Below, piece by piece: positions 30,541 through 44,253 of a stretch of 64,000 nt of DNA. The notes under the pieces were generated by a model, which did not search any database, was not told where the DNA came from, and saw nothing but the letters and a program-made list of their open reading frames with translations. Each line of letters starts with the position of its first letter. Positions within the stretch are counted from its first letter, which is position 1. The stretch spans positions 5,427,001-5,491,000 of the forward strand of contig NC_092607.1 in NCBI RefSeq assembly GCF_047663525.1, read 5' to 3'. This DNA comes from Anas platyrhynchos (lineage: Eukaryota > Chordata > Aves > Anseriformes > Anatidae). The translations under genes and the position numbers were made by a program.

Positions 30541-33500
30541 AAGTACTGTTGTCATGGAAGGCAAGTGTAAGAAACATTATAGGCTTCGTGCTAGTGTGCC
30601 AGCCTAATGAGACAGAAACAAATAGTGCACACTGAGAGAGGCAAAACATCTCCTAGTAAATCTAATACGCTTCTGAACTGGCTGCCGTGACCCTGTGGAA
30701 GAGGAGATGAACACCTTGCAGGTGGCTCTGCTCATCATGGCCAAGGACCAATGCTCTCCAGTGAAGCTCCGGGGTGGGAAGAGAGGGATGCTCGGGACAC
30801 CCGTGGGGGCACCTCGCAGGGACCCAGCCAGCTCCCCCAGGTGTTTGGGACAGCACCAAGTCTGGAAGTGTCTCCAAGAAACACCTCCTCATCTTCCCAT
30901 CCAGAGACAGGGGCAAGCCCAGTGATATTTGGGATGCCTCAGTTAATTTTCTCTCAATGTGTGTGTTTCTCACCAGGCAGTGAGTTATTGCAGGCTGCAG
31001 GGTATCAACGATAATAACAGGGTGAGCAAAGAGGGTCACCTCACCATGGCATCTTTGGGGAGGACCCTCAGGACAAGAGGTCAAAAGAAAGACAAGAACA
31101 TCAAATCTCATATCAAATAACCTCCGAAAAGTTTGAAGCAAAGGCACTGGAAAGTCCATTGTTCGTTTAATGTCATCAAAACCAAGTAAAGGAGCAAGGT
31201 TTGTAAAAGCACAAGTGATGAGCACAAAGAAGGTGTCTTGGGAACTGCCCTCCTCCATTTGCCAGTGGGGGAGTGAGGGGGTTCCAGTGCTGCTTGGCAG
31301 TGATAGAGTCCAAAACCAGAAAAAAAACTGTTTTTCTATACAGTGATTAAATGTGGAACCTGGTGCCCCAGGGAGGCCTGAGGCCAGGAATATCACACTG
31401 AAAAATGGTCTTAGCGTTCTGTATAACTGCTGGTACCAGGTGGTACCTGGTGTAATCAGTAAAACAGAATTAGAGAAGGGAGCTTATCCTTAAGGTTAGG
31501 GCTGAGAGCAGAAAGGATCACTCTGAGAACCCACAACTGTGGATTTTTTTATGCTGTCTTCTGGAACAGCTGATGCTGGACACTGTACAGCCTAAGTTTT
31601 TGGACAAGAGGACTTCAGCTGCCCGAGAAAGTGCAAAAACCTCATTCTTCAGCACCTCTTCCTCTTACAGTTGAACTAACGTGGCCGTGCACAGCTTACA
31701 GAGGAGCCGTGCTGTGAGCTCAGCCCTCCCCACAAAACCAGTCTGGCAATACAGCATCTGCTCCTGCCAAGGGTGAGAGCTGTGACCCCAAAGAGTGGAT
31801 GATCACCTCCTGTGCTGCCCGTGGCACAGCCTGGTGGCTTCTTCTTAATGGAAAAATTATGTATCTGACAAACACTAGTGACTTCCAGAGCAGCACAGCA
31901 GCAAGCTGTGGATCCAATCAAGCCAGCACGGGAACATGAATTAACACCTGCTTCAGAAAGCAGATCTCCTCCAGGAGAACAAGCAACCTCCATCGGGTTC
32001 TGGCTGTCAGTGGGAGGTGATGTACGGTGAGCTGAGGTCTGGGTGGAGATGGATCTCCTCTGTATTTCCACAGGAATGAAGTTGTTGCTATACACCAGGG
32101 TGAAAATCCAATCTCAGTAACGCAGTAACTGAACGGCGATGTGAAAAATTAACTAGCAGTTTAGAAAAGCATATTCAGCTACTGAGGAAGGCTGGAATGA
32201 ATTGTGCTCAGCTGCTGCTGTTTATGTTTCTTGTGCTCTGCTTGTTTCTTCAATTTCTTATGTCCTTTTTCATGTGTCCCTCTTTGTTTTTGCTGTATCT
32301 CTTCTTGATGCCACTGCACAGCCCGGATGGGCTTCAGCTATGCTGGGTGTGGAGAGAGCAGCCAAGGATTCACACAGGGCTCTTGTAAGCCATTTCTGCT
32401 ATAATACCTAATTCACAAGGCTGTATCTATAATGTTGAAGTCTAGCTGAGAGTTACGGCCATACACACAACCGAAAGCGAGAAGAGAAACTGCTGCAAAC
32501 ACCTGCAGTCCAGCAAAGGCTGAGCAGCAAACATAAAGCCATGAGACATGATAAATAAAATTAGCAAGAGCCGGAGTTGCTGCTGAATGACAGGGCCTTT
32601 ATGGCTCCGAGCCAAGCCGAGGCTGTGGGCTAGGGTCAGCACCCCACTGCATCCCACCCCACCCCATCCCACCCATGGGAGTTTTGGGGTAGCTGACCAT
32701 GAGGGTAACAGCCCAGGGAGGAGGTGAGTTCAGGACAGTTTGCATGTGCTGCCTACAGAGCAGTAAAGCAAAACGTGTGTCCTCATTTACACTAATGACA
32801 GCCAGAAAAGCTGTGCAACTCTTTTCTTTTCCTTCTTTTTTTTTTTTTTTTATATTATTTGTTTTCCCCTCAAAATACTGCACTTTCCCTTGGAAGGCAT
32901 TAGCAAAGCCAGCCCTCGCCACCATCTCCCCAGGGCCTCCCTGGCTCAAGAGCTGCTCATTTTAAATGATTCAAACCTGGGCTGTAGGAAGGGGGAAACC
33001 TCCAGGGTCTCCCAGTAAAATGGAGCAGCAATATGACCTTTTAAAAGCAATATGTTTCCTGTGCAAGAAAACCAAACTATCCACGGAGAAACTGTTCCCC
33101 AAAGAGCAGGAACATCGTGAGGTCTCTCTATGTTTCCAAGAACCACTGCTACCAGGTAATGCTTGCTATTGATCAGGCACAGCCCAGGTCCATTTCTTAC
33201 TCTTTCATTTATGAGCATGGTTTAAGAACCTTATAACTCCACTCTTGGGGGCAGAACAAAGGAGAAAATTGCAGGTGCCTATAAGGCAGGGATACCCACC
33301 AAAAGATGCCACTTGCAAACACCTTGGCAAGCCCAGCCTGACCTTTCCTGAGGTCAGGGTTGTGCATGACGATGTCCCCTTGCCCTGCCTGATGTCCCCT
33401 TTCAGGGCCAGGTGCTGCTCCATCTCCTGCAGTTGCTGCTGGCAGTGCTGGGAGCATCTCCTCTCCCCCTAGGCCACCACACAAGGCGAGTGGTAGAAGA

Positions 33501-34008
33501 AAACACCGACAGTGGGAAAATGAAGCATGAAGGGAGGTGCAGTCTCCACCAGCGAGACCTAGAAGCACAGGATAAAAGTTTTCTGTCAGCTACAATATCG
33601 CACAGACACTCGTGCCCCGGATCACGGAGCTGGACTCTTCAGCCTCATTTTCTCTGATGTCTCAAAATACAAGGAAAGTTTACCATCAGCCTCAGTGAAC
33701 AAAAAAATAATGCCTGACTCTGCAGAAAACACAACTGAAAGGCCAGCACGCCTTTGGCTCATTCTGCAAATCAATGCCCCACACCTCAAGGAAAAAATGG
33801 TTCCCAAAGTACCCACCCGGCTCCTGCTTGTGATGTGAGACTGCTCCCTGACACACAGACCCCGTTTAAAGGTTAAAGGAGCAGGAAAGGCTGTCCCCTG
33901 GGCTGCTGAAGGCCAGGTTTGGCCTAAGGCTGTGCCGTGAACAGGCAGGACCAGACAGAGAGGGAGCAGGATAAATTCATAGCCAGCCAGAGTGGAGTCT
34001 GGTGAGAT
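30541..34008. other. Noncoding DNA, no gene seen
   Basis: Includes a 244-codon minus-strand ORF (31396-30662) with no domain and poly(T) at 32838-32854. Nothing else recognised. Confidence 0.4.
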
Positions 34009-34042
34009 TAAAAAAAAATAATAATAAAATAAAATAAAATTG
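34009..34042 (+). repeat. A-rich (AAT/AAAAT)n repeat
   Basis: AAAAAAAATAATAATAAAAT followed by further AAAAT units. Confidence 0.8.
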
Positions 34043-35674
34043 TGAGATGTAACTTGTTTGCTTAGGAGAGACTTTTCGATTTGTTTTCTTCTTTTGCACA
34101 TCTACTGCCTCGTTTCATTAATTATAAGTAACAAAATGTGTTGTTTTGTTTTGTTTTAAGATGTCTGGAAGTGTGGCACGTGCCCCAGCCGTGCCAAACA
34201 TCTCTGCCATTTATTTCTCCAGTTGTTCTGGTGCCCAAAGCAATGGGCAGTGAGACACTTGCTAAGTCCTGCTAAGTGTTCACCCTTGGGCTGCCTCTTC
34301 ATCTTACAGGAGTCCAAGATTTCAGCCAAAGAGATTTTTAATGCTTTGAGAGGGTTCTGAGATCAACAGCCCAAAGCCAAAATTGGCCATGGTCTTCTTG
34401 TCCTAGCTCTTTGCCTCATCCTGCTACGTGTAATGATTTACTGAAACACAGCTGGCACGAGGCCCTAGCCATGCTCTGAGCTGCAGCAGTGCCCAGAAAA
34501 ACAAACTCTGGCAGAAAACAGATTTGCTGGAGGTGAAAGAAGCTGGCCCGTAAGTCACAAAGGCAAGGGCTGCTCTGCAAGGCTGGGGCTCTGGAGATAG
34601 TCAGTTTGGGGAAAATATTGCAGGAGGGAGTGCAGTCGTTCAGAGTTTGGGTTTTTTATGCATCCTGCAGTGCCTGGTTCATGTTTGCAAAGCCCTTGAA
34701 TGGGCAGGCTGTCTCGTGGCACAGCTGAGTGCTTGCAAGCACCTGCAGAGAGCCGCACAGCTCGGCCCCACCGCTGTCCGTCTCCATCAGAGGGAGCACA
34801 GGGAAGGAGGTGTCTGCGGGGCAGATCTCAGCATGTCCCGAACGCCAGTGGGCTGCCCAGGCTGTATGATTAAAATAATGACAGGGACACAGCTATGTGC
34901 TGGCTGGGAGCTCGCACAGCCACCCAGCACAGAGGTGGAGCGCTTCATTTACGAGAGCGCTCTCCTGGCAAGGAGCGGGTTCAAAACGGGGGGAAATGGC
35001 GTACATTTTGCAGAAAACATCATTAATCTGAAGCCGCTCTGCAGGCAGGAAAACAAGCCACTTAGCCACAAACGCCACCGAGTGCTGAGGCTGCCGGTGG
35101 CTCCTCTCCCCGCACACCAGGTGAGATAACGGGAGCTGTGAGCAGCTCGGAGACCTGCAGAGACCTGCAGGGACCCCTCAGCTGCTTGGCACTCCCGTGA
35201 TTAAAGACCTTTGGGGCCCTGGTTATCATTTCCAGTCCATCCCCAAGCTGTGCAGCTCATCCCACAGGAGCTTTATCACCAGCAGCAGCAGCAAGCAAGG
35301 ACGTGTCTCCCACCAGCAGGGCTCACCCCGCTCCCTCTCTTTGTGGCTGCTGTGGAAGCAGCCCCCCGAAATGACCATGCAATGCAGGAAAACCACATTA
35401 CTCTCCAGGCTGTGTCACGCTGTGGGGAGGAAAGCACGTGCTGCCTTACTGGGACACACACATTCATCAGCCCACCCCACCACCCCAAAATGCAAGATCC
35501 CCACAGCCAACACCACCCTTAGCAAGTAGGCGGTCTCTGCTGCTGCCTTCGTCTGTAAGGAACATGGAAACACAAACACGTAGCACTCTTAATTCACTGG
35601 TGCTAATTTGAGAGCAACATTAGGTTTGTCTTCATTGGCAAAAGGAAGAAAATTCTAGGGTAGTTTTGTGGGTC
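34043..35674. other. Noncoding DNA, no gene seen
   Basis: The 160-codon ORF 34647-35129 is opposed by others and has no domain. TTTTG units near 34144-34157. Confidence 0.45.
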
Positions 35675-35701
35675 TTTTTTTTTTTTTTTTTTTTTTTTTT
35701 T
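35675..35701 (+). repeat. Poly(T) run, 27 bases
   Basis: Uninterrupted homopolymer; one of the longest in the window. Confidence 0.95.
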
Positions 35702-37016
35702 GGACAAAGCTGTGCAAAATAATGGAGATGCAAAACCAGGCTGGGGAGGTCAGAGGGTGTCTGGAATAAGTCAGTGGGGTGGCAGGAGGGCAGAGTGTGG
35801 GGGGGTTCCCTGATTCTGCAGAAGCAGGAGCACAGCTTCCCACAACCCAGGCTGCAGCTGGCTCACCTCAGCCTGAAGGATTGGTCTGGACTCTGAAAAG
35901 CAGCCGTACAGCGACCCCAGCACCTTCACCCCAGCGCTCATGGACTCTTCAGACACCCACAGCATTTGGACTCCCAGTGCTGCTGTTTTACCCCGTGGCT
36001 GGAGTAAAAATTTCTGTCCAAAATAGTAAAATTTAACACATGCACATGCACAAAAGTATGTACCTTTTCCCTGGAGGTGTTTCCAGAAATTCCCTTTGAA
36101 ACTCAGCCCAGAGGCACGTGCATGGCCAGTGCCCGAGGTTTAAAGCCTGCCTGCAGGTTAGCAGCCCTGCCAGCTTTGGCAGCTTTTTGTATCCTGCCAC
36201 CTCCCATTGAAGACAACCACTTGTCTGCCTGCAGCTGCCTCCTTTGTACCACCAGCAAGTAGCCAGACACCACCAGCTGGTTTCACTCCTAAGAAATAAA
36301 CTTTGCAATCATTGCAAGTCATTTATGCTTCCAGCTTCTGCACTGCCACGTGGTGAGATGAGCAGGTGGCGATGACCTGTGCAAGGCACCAAACTTCACA
36401 GCTCACAGGGAAGGTGCCCCTGGAGAGGGGTTGGTGTGGCTGCTCACAGTGACGGTGAAGTGCAGCAGCCACCAAGCCCTCCCTCACCTCCTGCAGCCCA
36501 GAGCAGTGGGAACCGCGGTCTCCCTCCTGCCCTTTTCTCCAAGGAAGGACCCCCCTGACTCAGAGCTGCTCTACTCCTGGTAATGCTCCTGTCCTTGGGT
36601 CTTCCAAGGCTGCAGCACACTTCCAAGACTCCCTGTCCCCCCGTCTCCTTCCCCAGATGTCCCTCAGGGGTCACTCGGCTTCTTGCCCCATCCCTGCCTC
36701 CCCTCAGCTGCCTCCTCCAAGGGCCTCCAGCTTGGCCCCCCCTGCAGCAAGACCCCAGATCTGGAGAGCTGCTCAGGATCATCCACGCCTCTGGGAAAGG
36801 CACGGGCATCCTGGCAGCAGTTAGCACCACGCTCAGCTTTGTTTGACTGACGGGTAAATGAGATGTTTAGTGATTTCTCTGCGGTCTGGTTTACAGCAGA
36901 GAAATGGCTCTATCCGAGCTGCTCTGCTTCATTAGTAGCTTAGAGAAGAGGGGAGGGAAAGAGAAAGCTGCCTCGAGGTTGGAAATTAAATTCTTTTGTG
37001 TCCAATCCCCCCTGGA
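35702..37016. other. Noncoding DNA, no gene seen
   Basis: No repeat or domain recognised. Confidence 0.45.
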
Positions 37017-37213
37017 AAATTAAAATAAAATAAATAAAATAAATAAAATAAAATAAAATAAAATAAAATAAAATAAAATAAAATAAAATAAAATAAAATA
37101 AAATAGAATAAAATAGAATAAAATAAAATAGAATAAAATAGAATAGAATAAATAAAATAAAATAAAATAAAATAAAATAAAATAAAATAAAATAAAATAA
37201 AATAAAATAAAAT
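37017..37213 (+). repeat. (AAAAT)n microsatellite, about 197 bp with GAATA variant units
   Basis: Flanks are near-perfect TAAAA units; the centre (37104-37150) has interspersed ATAGAATA variants. On the minus strand it gives artificial Phe/Ile/Leu/Tyr ORFs. Confidence 0.97.
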
Positions 37214-38085
37214 GAGCAGCAGCATTTTGGCAGATCCCTCTCCCTCCTGGCTCAGGAGGGATGCTCACAGCAGGACAGCAGAGGGGCCACCAGGAAACCT
37301 TGGGCCTCTGCCCAAGTCTGCCAGAGCCCCTGCCAAAGCTGCTGAGCGGCAGCCCTCTGCGCATGGATGATTGTTGTCTTGAGCATGGGAAGGGAGAGCA
37401 AAGGCACCCTGCTGTGCTGCAGACGGGGTTGGATGGACCCTGCTAAGCCGTGATTCACAAACCCACGCCTGTCTGTGATTGCTGGACCTCAGCAGGGCAC
37501 CGAATCCCCACTCCCCTGGGATTCATTGAGAGGAAGAAAATAAAGTTTCTGTTCCTAGGGATTGCAGAAAAATGTCTGCATTTCAGGTCATTTGGCATTT
37601 CATGTCCCTTATTAACCCTTTTCCATTTTTCATTTCCCTTTCACTCATTTCTCTTTTGAGTTGGACCCGATTTTGAAGCAAAAAAAAATGCCTTTGAGCA
37701 TTTTAAAGTGAGGTTTTTACCTTTGAGGTTTTCAAAGGCAGCTTTTCTATATTGCTCTTTCAAAGTATTTTATGGCAGTTTTCTTTTAATTCTTTTTAAT
37801 CATACAAAACCCAGTCACCAAACACGACCTGGGGTTGTGCTACACCCCCAGAAGCACCACTTGGGGGCAAAAACCCTTTTCACTGAGAGCACATCACCCA
37901 GCTCGCGATTTATGGCCAACCCAGCATCAGCACGGCTGAGGCCAGAGCCACACACAGAGAGCCCAGAGCTCTGCAGTGGCTGCTGTGAGTGCTCCTGCAA
38001 TTAGTGCAATTAGTCCTCTTTCACCAGCAGAGTGACAACCCCCCAGGCAGCAGTGGGGTGCTCTGCAAATCTGGCCCTCTTGGAA
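37214..38085. other. Noncoding DNA, no gene seen
   Basis: Unique sequence. T-rich from 37600 to 37810. Confidence 0.45.
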
Positions 38086-38190
38086 TTGCAAAATGGTTGA
38101 GGATGGGAGGCGCTTCTGGAGAACCTCTGGTCCCACCGCCCTGCTCAGGCAGGGACACCTGGAGCAGGTTGCCCAGGACCACAACCACGT
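38086..38190 (-). mobile_element. Short CR1-like 3' fragment
   Basis: AAAATGGTTGAGGATGGGAGG, then CTCTGGTCCCACCGCCCTGCTCAGGCAGGGACACC and GGAGCAGGTTGCCCAGGACC, which match common CR1 minus-strand words with divergence. The exact ends are uncertain. Confidence 0.75.
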
Positions 38191-41100
38191 TTTCTGAAAC
38201 TCTAGCCCTGAAACACACAGCCCCAGGAAGTTTTAGTTACCCACGTCTTTGGCTTTCTGACTCTGAAGAAGATCTCAAGGATTCAGATGCTGCCATTCTC
38301 GGAGACCAGCACCATCTGGCCCCTGTCCTTACTCACTTTAGATTAAAGACTAGAAAGCTTTTATGAAGTCAAAAGAAAAAAAAAAAAAAAAAAAAGGAGC
38401 GATATGTCATCTGGATTTCCTACTGTTTGCTGGTAATTAAGTTTGTCACAGTCTTGACAGAGCTGGGAACAGTGGAGGGAATCAGAAAGAAAAGACGGAG
38501 GCAGAGAAAATATAACAAGAATCTCTCCAAAGCTGTTTCCTTCTGATTCTGTTACCAAAGAAAATGATTAAAAGAAATAATGATATTTCCATGGTGTCTG
38601 CTCCCCAGTTCCACTACAGATACAAATTAAGCTTAACAATTAGTCTTTTTTTTTTTTTTTTAAAGCTCAGGTAATGTCATTCCAGTATTTACTGGGCTGC
38701 ACACCAAGTCCTGGGTTTCATATCAGTTCAAATCGAGACTCTCTCTCTTCATCCCTCTTTGTTGTTTTCTCTTGATTTATTTCCTTTCTTTTACTCGGAG
38801 AGCCAAAAATCCAGCCAGTTCAGTGGCACAGCACTTCAGGAGTGGGGCTGAAGGGCATCTCAGCAGCAGGATCTGCCCGTCTGTATCTCCCTGCAGGAAG
38901 AAGTGGTCCTTAGAGTTAATTTTCATTTTTCACTCCACTGGGATAAAACCAAAATTGCTTGAAAGCCCCAGAATGCTGCCGGGGCATTATCTGTGCTTCA
39001 GTACTGCCACAGCCCACCCTGCCAAACCTCCCTCCTACACCGAGCCGATGGAGATGGAGGTGGCTGCAGTTTGCTCTTGTCCACAGCTGGGTTTCTTGCC
39101 CCTCTGGGATCAGACAGAGTGAGCTGGGATGCAGGCAGAGAGGCAGGTTCAGCACTGGAAAGGCAAATTTCCATGAAAAAAAAAAAAAAAAAGTGTTGCA
39201 TTGTAAAAGCACTGAAAATACTTGGAAAGTGGAGAACACGAGTGAGGGGAACTCATTGAAAAGAATTACCATGAGCAATTCTGGCTCTGACCCCACCTCT
39301 GCTCTGTCAGTGCCCAGCTATGGAGCTCCTGCTGGCCTCTGCACATCCATGGAGCCCCCGACAAGCAGGAATTCCTCCTGGTTTCCTTTAGTTTCCTGGG
39401 CTGAATGAAAATTATTTGCTCCTTCTGGGAAAACACAGCCCCTACCCAAAGAACCGCAGCACTACAGGGCGCCACGTGAAAGCTGCTCTGACATAAATCT
39501 TGTGTTTCCCCACCTCCCCCCGAACTGGGGAGGCTGCGCAGAGCTCTCGCAGTGGACTTTGCAGAGGGCCATGAGGATAGATTTATTTTGGAATATTTCC
39601 ACTTGTCATCACAATTAATCACCAGAACCCAAGGAAAAGGAGCACAGTTTATGAAAACGGAAAATGAAAAAAGCAGGGAATGTGACTGCAGGAACCTGAC
39701 AAACAGGACAGCAAGACAGGGAGACGGCTTAGAATAATCCATTTTCATGCCAACTCTGGTAAAAAGAAAAGAGAAAGACTGAGCAGCATCCTTCCCCATG
39801 ACAACCTCCAGAGTATAATTGTGGCCCTCATCTGAAACCATGCAGCAGTTCCTCAGAACATTTTCAAAAGACAAGGCACCGTATTTTTTAAGCTCTGTCT
39901 CAAGCACGATACTCCAGAGAGTCCCTCTACTGTGAAAAATAAATGCTCCTCCACAAAGAACTAAATCCACATTTCTCAAAAAACAGCCTCAGATCTGGAC
40001 ATGAACTTCCAAAAACACAGAACAATGTTGGCTAAAGTTTTGCACTAAGGACACTGGCAAAACAGACTCTGTTGTGTGTGTCCCCCCCCTTGCTCCTCCC
40101 CATTTCCTTGAGAGGACTCCCAGCCCCTCCACCATCTGCCATGAGAAGCAGGAGGCTCCTCTGGAAGGCATGCCTGCAATGCTGGCATCATGAATGCAGA
40201 AGACAGAGGGAGTCTGTTTTCTAACTGAGACATGGACTCCAAAATGAGACACCCAGTAACAGCTGCACCCATGGAGCATTTACAAATAACAGCCTGCCAT
40301 GGGAGGAGGATGCCCACGTCCAGCATCTGGGCAAGGAAAGGAGGCAGAAGCAAGCTCAGGTTTCCCCCGAAGCACCCTAACGTCCGAGTTACCTGGGCAG
40401 AGGGCAGTGAGGGGGAAGGGGAAGAGGAGGGCTCCTGCCTGGCAGCCTTCTGCTCCTCACCTTTGGCTCTGTGTAGTGACAGACTCTTGCAGAACAGATG
40501 GTTGAGTCAAATGGGAAATTGGTCAGTGTTTCACTGTGGTGAGAAGAAATGTATTTTTTGTTGATCCAAACCAATTCATTTTTTTTTGCATCTTGGCAGC
40601 TGAGCTGCAAAGAAAACACACACACACAGATTTCAGCACTGCTTTAGTTATGTTAAGTTATAATTTCCTAAAACACCCAAAGACAGGCATTTGAAGAAGG
40701 CTACGAGGGTTCTGTCCTGTGCCCCCCTACAGGGTAGAAGCAGGAGGGTCCCACCACGGGCAGCCCAGGTGTCCTGGAGCCCCGTGGCTCTCCCCCAGAT
40801 GCCTTCCAAAGACCTCCATGCTGCAGGCCCACCTGGAAGCAGACCATCGGTTTCTCCCCAAAACTTCAGTCTCCCCTCATGGGCTCCACTCACCGAGCAC
40901 ATGCATGGCCAGACCCTAAACACCTTGAAGTGATCTGTGGGTGTTAATTCAAGAACCATGAAAGCACGTCAGCTTGTGGGAGCAGGTTTGCTTGGAAAGA
41001 TGGAGTGAGCTGTTAAAGTCCTTGTCCTCACAAGGTCTTCTTCATCAGTGACCAACCCGGATGAGTCTTCACACACAGCATCGCTGCTTCCCATTACACA

Positions 41101-42539
41101 CCACAGCAAGCCAGAGCCCCTGCAGAGGGAAACAGCACCGTCACAGCCATGGAGAGGAGCAATTCCTTACTTCTACCCCATAGCCAGGCACTCCAAGTTT
41201 ATTAGCAGGAGCAGGAAGGGCACGTAATCAAACATAATTAAGGTACGCTGCAGACAGGATATCCAGTGTTGGTGTGTCCTTAGCAGGCTGTTCTAGTGGG
41301 TGGCAGGGGACACATGTGGGCATGCAGAACAGGGAGAACCATGAAAAATGAGCCAACAACACCGAGCAGGTTGACAATGTCCACCCAAATTACCTCGCTG
41401 ACCAGGAACCTGCCAGGCTTCTGGACTAGCAGGAACTATGGGAGTGAACAGCAAGCTTTTGTCACAAGTTCTGTTAGCAATTCACAGTCCAAAACACACA
41501 CTCAGGGTTCACGAGACTAATTACATGAATAGTTCATTGTCTCTGTCCAAGATACAATGTTCTCTGAATACGCTGCTGTCTGTGAGGCTCCCACGGGGCA
41601 CACGCCTCAGAGGCTGTTGTCTTAAGTAGACGTGGAAAAATCCTCTTCGGTATTGCCCAGCGAGGAAGCCCTCAGCTGGAGTCTGCAAAGGGAGGAAGCT
41701 CCTTTCTCCAAAAGCTGAAATTCCACTTTTGCTTAATAATTAAACCCCCAGACAACAGCTTTTATGTGTGAGCTGAACCACTAAATTACAAGGTGGATCT
41801 ACAGCCTTTTTACACTGAGTGGAATTTGCTCATGTGGAAATCTCCTGGTGCATCATCCTGTGGACGCATTAATGATGTAAAAAAGGTGAGCAGGTTTTAT
41901 GGTATTGATTAAAAATGTCCCTCTTCCAAACTACAAAAGGATGTATGTTTTGTTTTAATTTTTTTAATCCCCTTGGCACAAATTCCCCATGGTTTGAGTT
42001 GTGCATCAGTGCTGATGTAGATGGCTTTTTTCAGACGCACTCTGTTCAAAGTGGAATGACTTCACAGGAGCCTTGAGTGAAGTGTGCGGGGCTGGGAGCA
42101 GGGGCCAGAAAAGCCCCCAGGACCCCTCTGTCTGTCTTCTCCAGGGCCTTGGCCTGGGCCTCAGCCACTGGGCATGCATTGGCCAAGGATGTGCAATGGC
42201 ACTGCCCTGCCAACTGCACCCAAGTTCCCCTACAGACCCTTCTGCTATAGGAAGTTAAAGCAAAGGGCCTGAAATGTTGGATTCTCTCTTGTTCAACAGT
42301 AATTCAAACACCAGTAGTTGAACAACACAGCCAAAATCTGGTCTCTCAGATTGTCTCAGGAAACCCAGCAGCTTTTGATAAAACATCTTTCCCATTGCTT
42401 TTGCAGGCCAGCAGAAGGCTGCCCACAAGCGGCTCCTCCTGGATCCCAATCAGAGAACTCAGTGTTAGATTTAAATTATTTAAAAGATATGAGCCAAACC
42501 TTCCTAGCTGTTCACACACCAAATCCTAAGTATCTTTTG
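38191..42539. other. Gene-free DNA
   Basis: Poly(A) run at 38376-38396, poly(T) at 38647-38660, poly(A) at 39176-39192, short (CA)n at 40616-40629. The 237-codon minus ORF 39979-39266 has no domain. From about 39540 to 39740 the sequence is motif-rich and could be conserved. Confidence 0.4.
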
Positions 42540-42780
42540 TTGTTGAAAAAAAAAATGCAGTAATACTAATGAAACTGTAATGTATGTATTAATTAATGTA
42601 CATATTTTCTCAGTAAATTTTGCAAAGCTATAAATGGCCGAATAAATAATGAATGCTATGGAATAATTTATATGAGCTCTGTTTCTTACTTTGCATGTTC
42701 TAATTACTGGTATGAACATACTCCAATGAATTATTGAAAAATCACAGAATAAATAATATTTAAATTAATTTGTCACCCAT
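42540..42780. promoter_or_regulatory. Candidate conserved noncoding element, AT-rich with homeodomain cores
   Basis: Non-repetitive sequence with many TAAT/ATTA cores, ATTAATTAATG near 42588 and GAATAAATAATGAATG near 42638. Stops in all frames. Enhancer role is inference only. Confidence 0.25.
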
Positions 42781-44172
42781 AAGTACACGAAAAGACAAGT
42801 TCAAATATATATTTAATTCTATGAGCACTTTGCATTGTAATACTTGCCCAGTAAATGGAAGCAGGAGAGGGAACCTTCCTCCTGGCCAACTTTATTAGGG
42901 GCTCCAGCTCTGGGTTTCGTTTTTGGCTTCCACTGCTTAAATTCAGCATCTAAATGCTTTTCACTATTGGACCTTTGGAGGGAGAGCAGGTTCCGTCATG
43001 AAGCACTACGGATGAAACCAACACCAGTCTTAAAGCAATGTAAGCAGCACCTCACACTTGCAGAGCGTGTTGCAGCTGGGAATTTCATGGTCACTTGCAG
43101 ATAATTAGTCAAGCTTCAGAATTTGCCTGTGGGGCTGCATATCGTCATTCCCCTTTTACACACCAAATGAAAGGACGGGAATGTTGTGAGCCTCTGAATG
43201 CAATTGTTGCGTGACGTGAACAATTTTAGCAGCTGCGACCAGAGGTCAGAAGCAACTGAGGGAAACGCACGGTAATTAATGATGCTGGTTGTTAGCATGC
43301 TTGATTGCTTGTTTCTCATATGTATGCAGAGTAACCATGTGCATCTTGTCAAAAACTGTGCTCTAGAGGGAGGATTTCTAAGAGGTACTGCTGTGGTCTT
43401 CTGAAGAACTGCCTAGGGTGATCTGCCCAGCAAGCTATTCACAAGCAGTTGCAACCATTTGGTAGCAGCGTGTGCCCGAAGACCTACATCACGAGGCACT
43501 GGGAGCATTCCTGAGCAGATGGATGCATCCACTCCCCCCATCCAGCAGGCACACTCCGGCCAAAACTGTGCTGCTTACCTATTAGTTATCCACTTACTCC
43601 GTAGCATGATGAGCGATCCATCAAACCCACTGCCTTCCCCTCGCTCAGCACACCCATGGTTAACAAGATTGATGAACTGCAGTTCGTCCCCAACGCTGGA
43701 TTAATCACCAAGAGGATTCATCCTAGGCCGTGACGTTCACGGTGACTTTGGCTTGATCACGAGTCAGCCAGAAGATGTTCCACCAGAGTGCAATGAAGGC
43801 TCGCCTCACCATGGGCAGAACCAGCCACAGCTCCTCCTGCTTCGAGCAGAGCATCCACGCTGGGCATGGGCTGTGTCCAGGTGGCCACTGGCAAGAGCAC
43901 AGCTCTCAAGAGCATGGATTTCATATCTGATTAGTGTTTAACTCAGACCCTCAGCTTGGAAAACCTAAATTCAACTCCTTACCTTGTGCTCTGTGCAACC
44001 TCAGCACACTGCAGGGTCAGGAATGGCACTTGCCAAAAAAAAAACGGTATCTGGAGCAGCCTCTGATGAGGGGCTCCTCCTGGTCCTCCTTCTGCCTGCT
44101 CAGGGTCAGCCCAGCCAGCCACAGGAATGAGGACCCCGAGGGCAAATACCTGGTGAACAAAACAGGCTGGGG
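42781..44172. other. Gene-free DNA
   Basis: A block at about 43190-43310 (GCGTGACGTGAACAATTTTA, then GCACGGTAATTAATGATGCT) resembles regulatory sequence. No gene recognised. Confidence 0.4.
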
Positions 44173-44215
44173 AAAAACAAAGAAACAAAGAAACAAACAA
44201 ACAAACAAACAAAAA
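44173..44215 (+). repeat. (AAAC)n simple repeat
   Basis: AAACAAAG and AAAC units over about 43 bases. Confidence 0.9.
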
Positions 44216-44253
44216 CTTCAACGGTGCTACTTCAGATAGAGCTCAATATCTGG

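Noticed and set aside
30662-31396. 244-codon minus-strand ORF
   Set aside because: No recognisable domain, overlapped by three plus-strand ORFs, composition typical of chance reading through noncoding DNA; no splice or repeat evidence.
32966-33172. ORF starting MEQQYDLLKAICFL with a CAG/GTAATG donor
   Set aside because: Considered as a first exon; no partner exon, no family match.
36986-37364. Phe/Ile/Leu/Tyr-rich ORFs
   Set aside because: Translation of the (AAAAT)n array on the minus strand.
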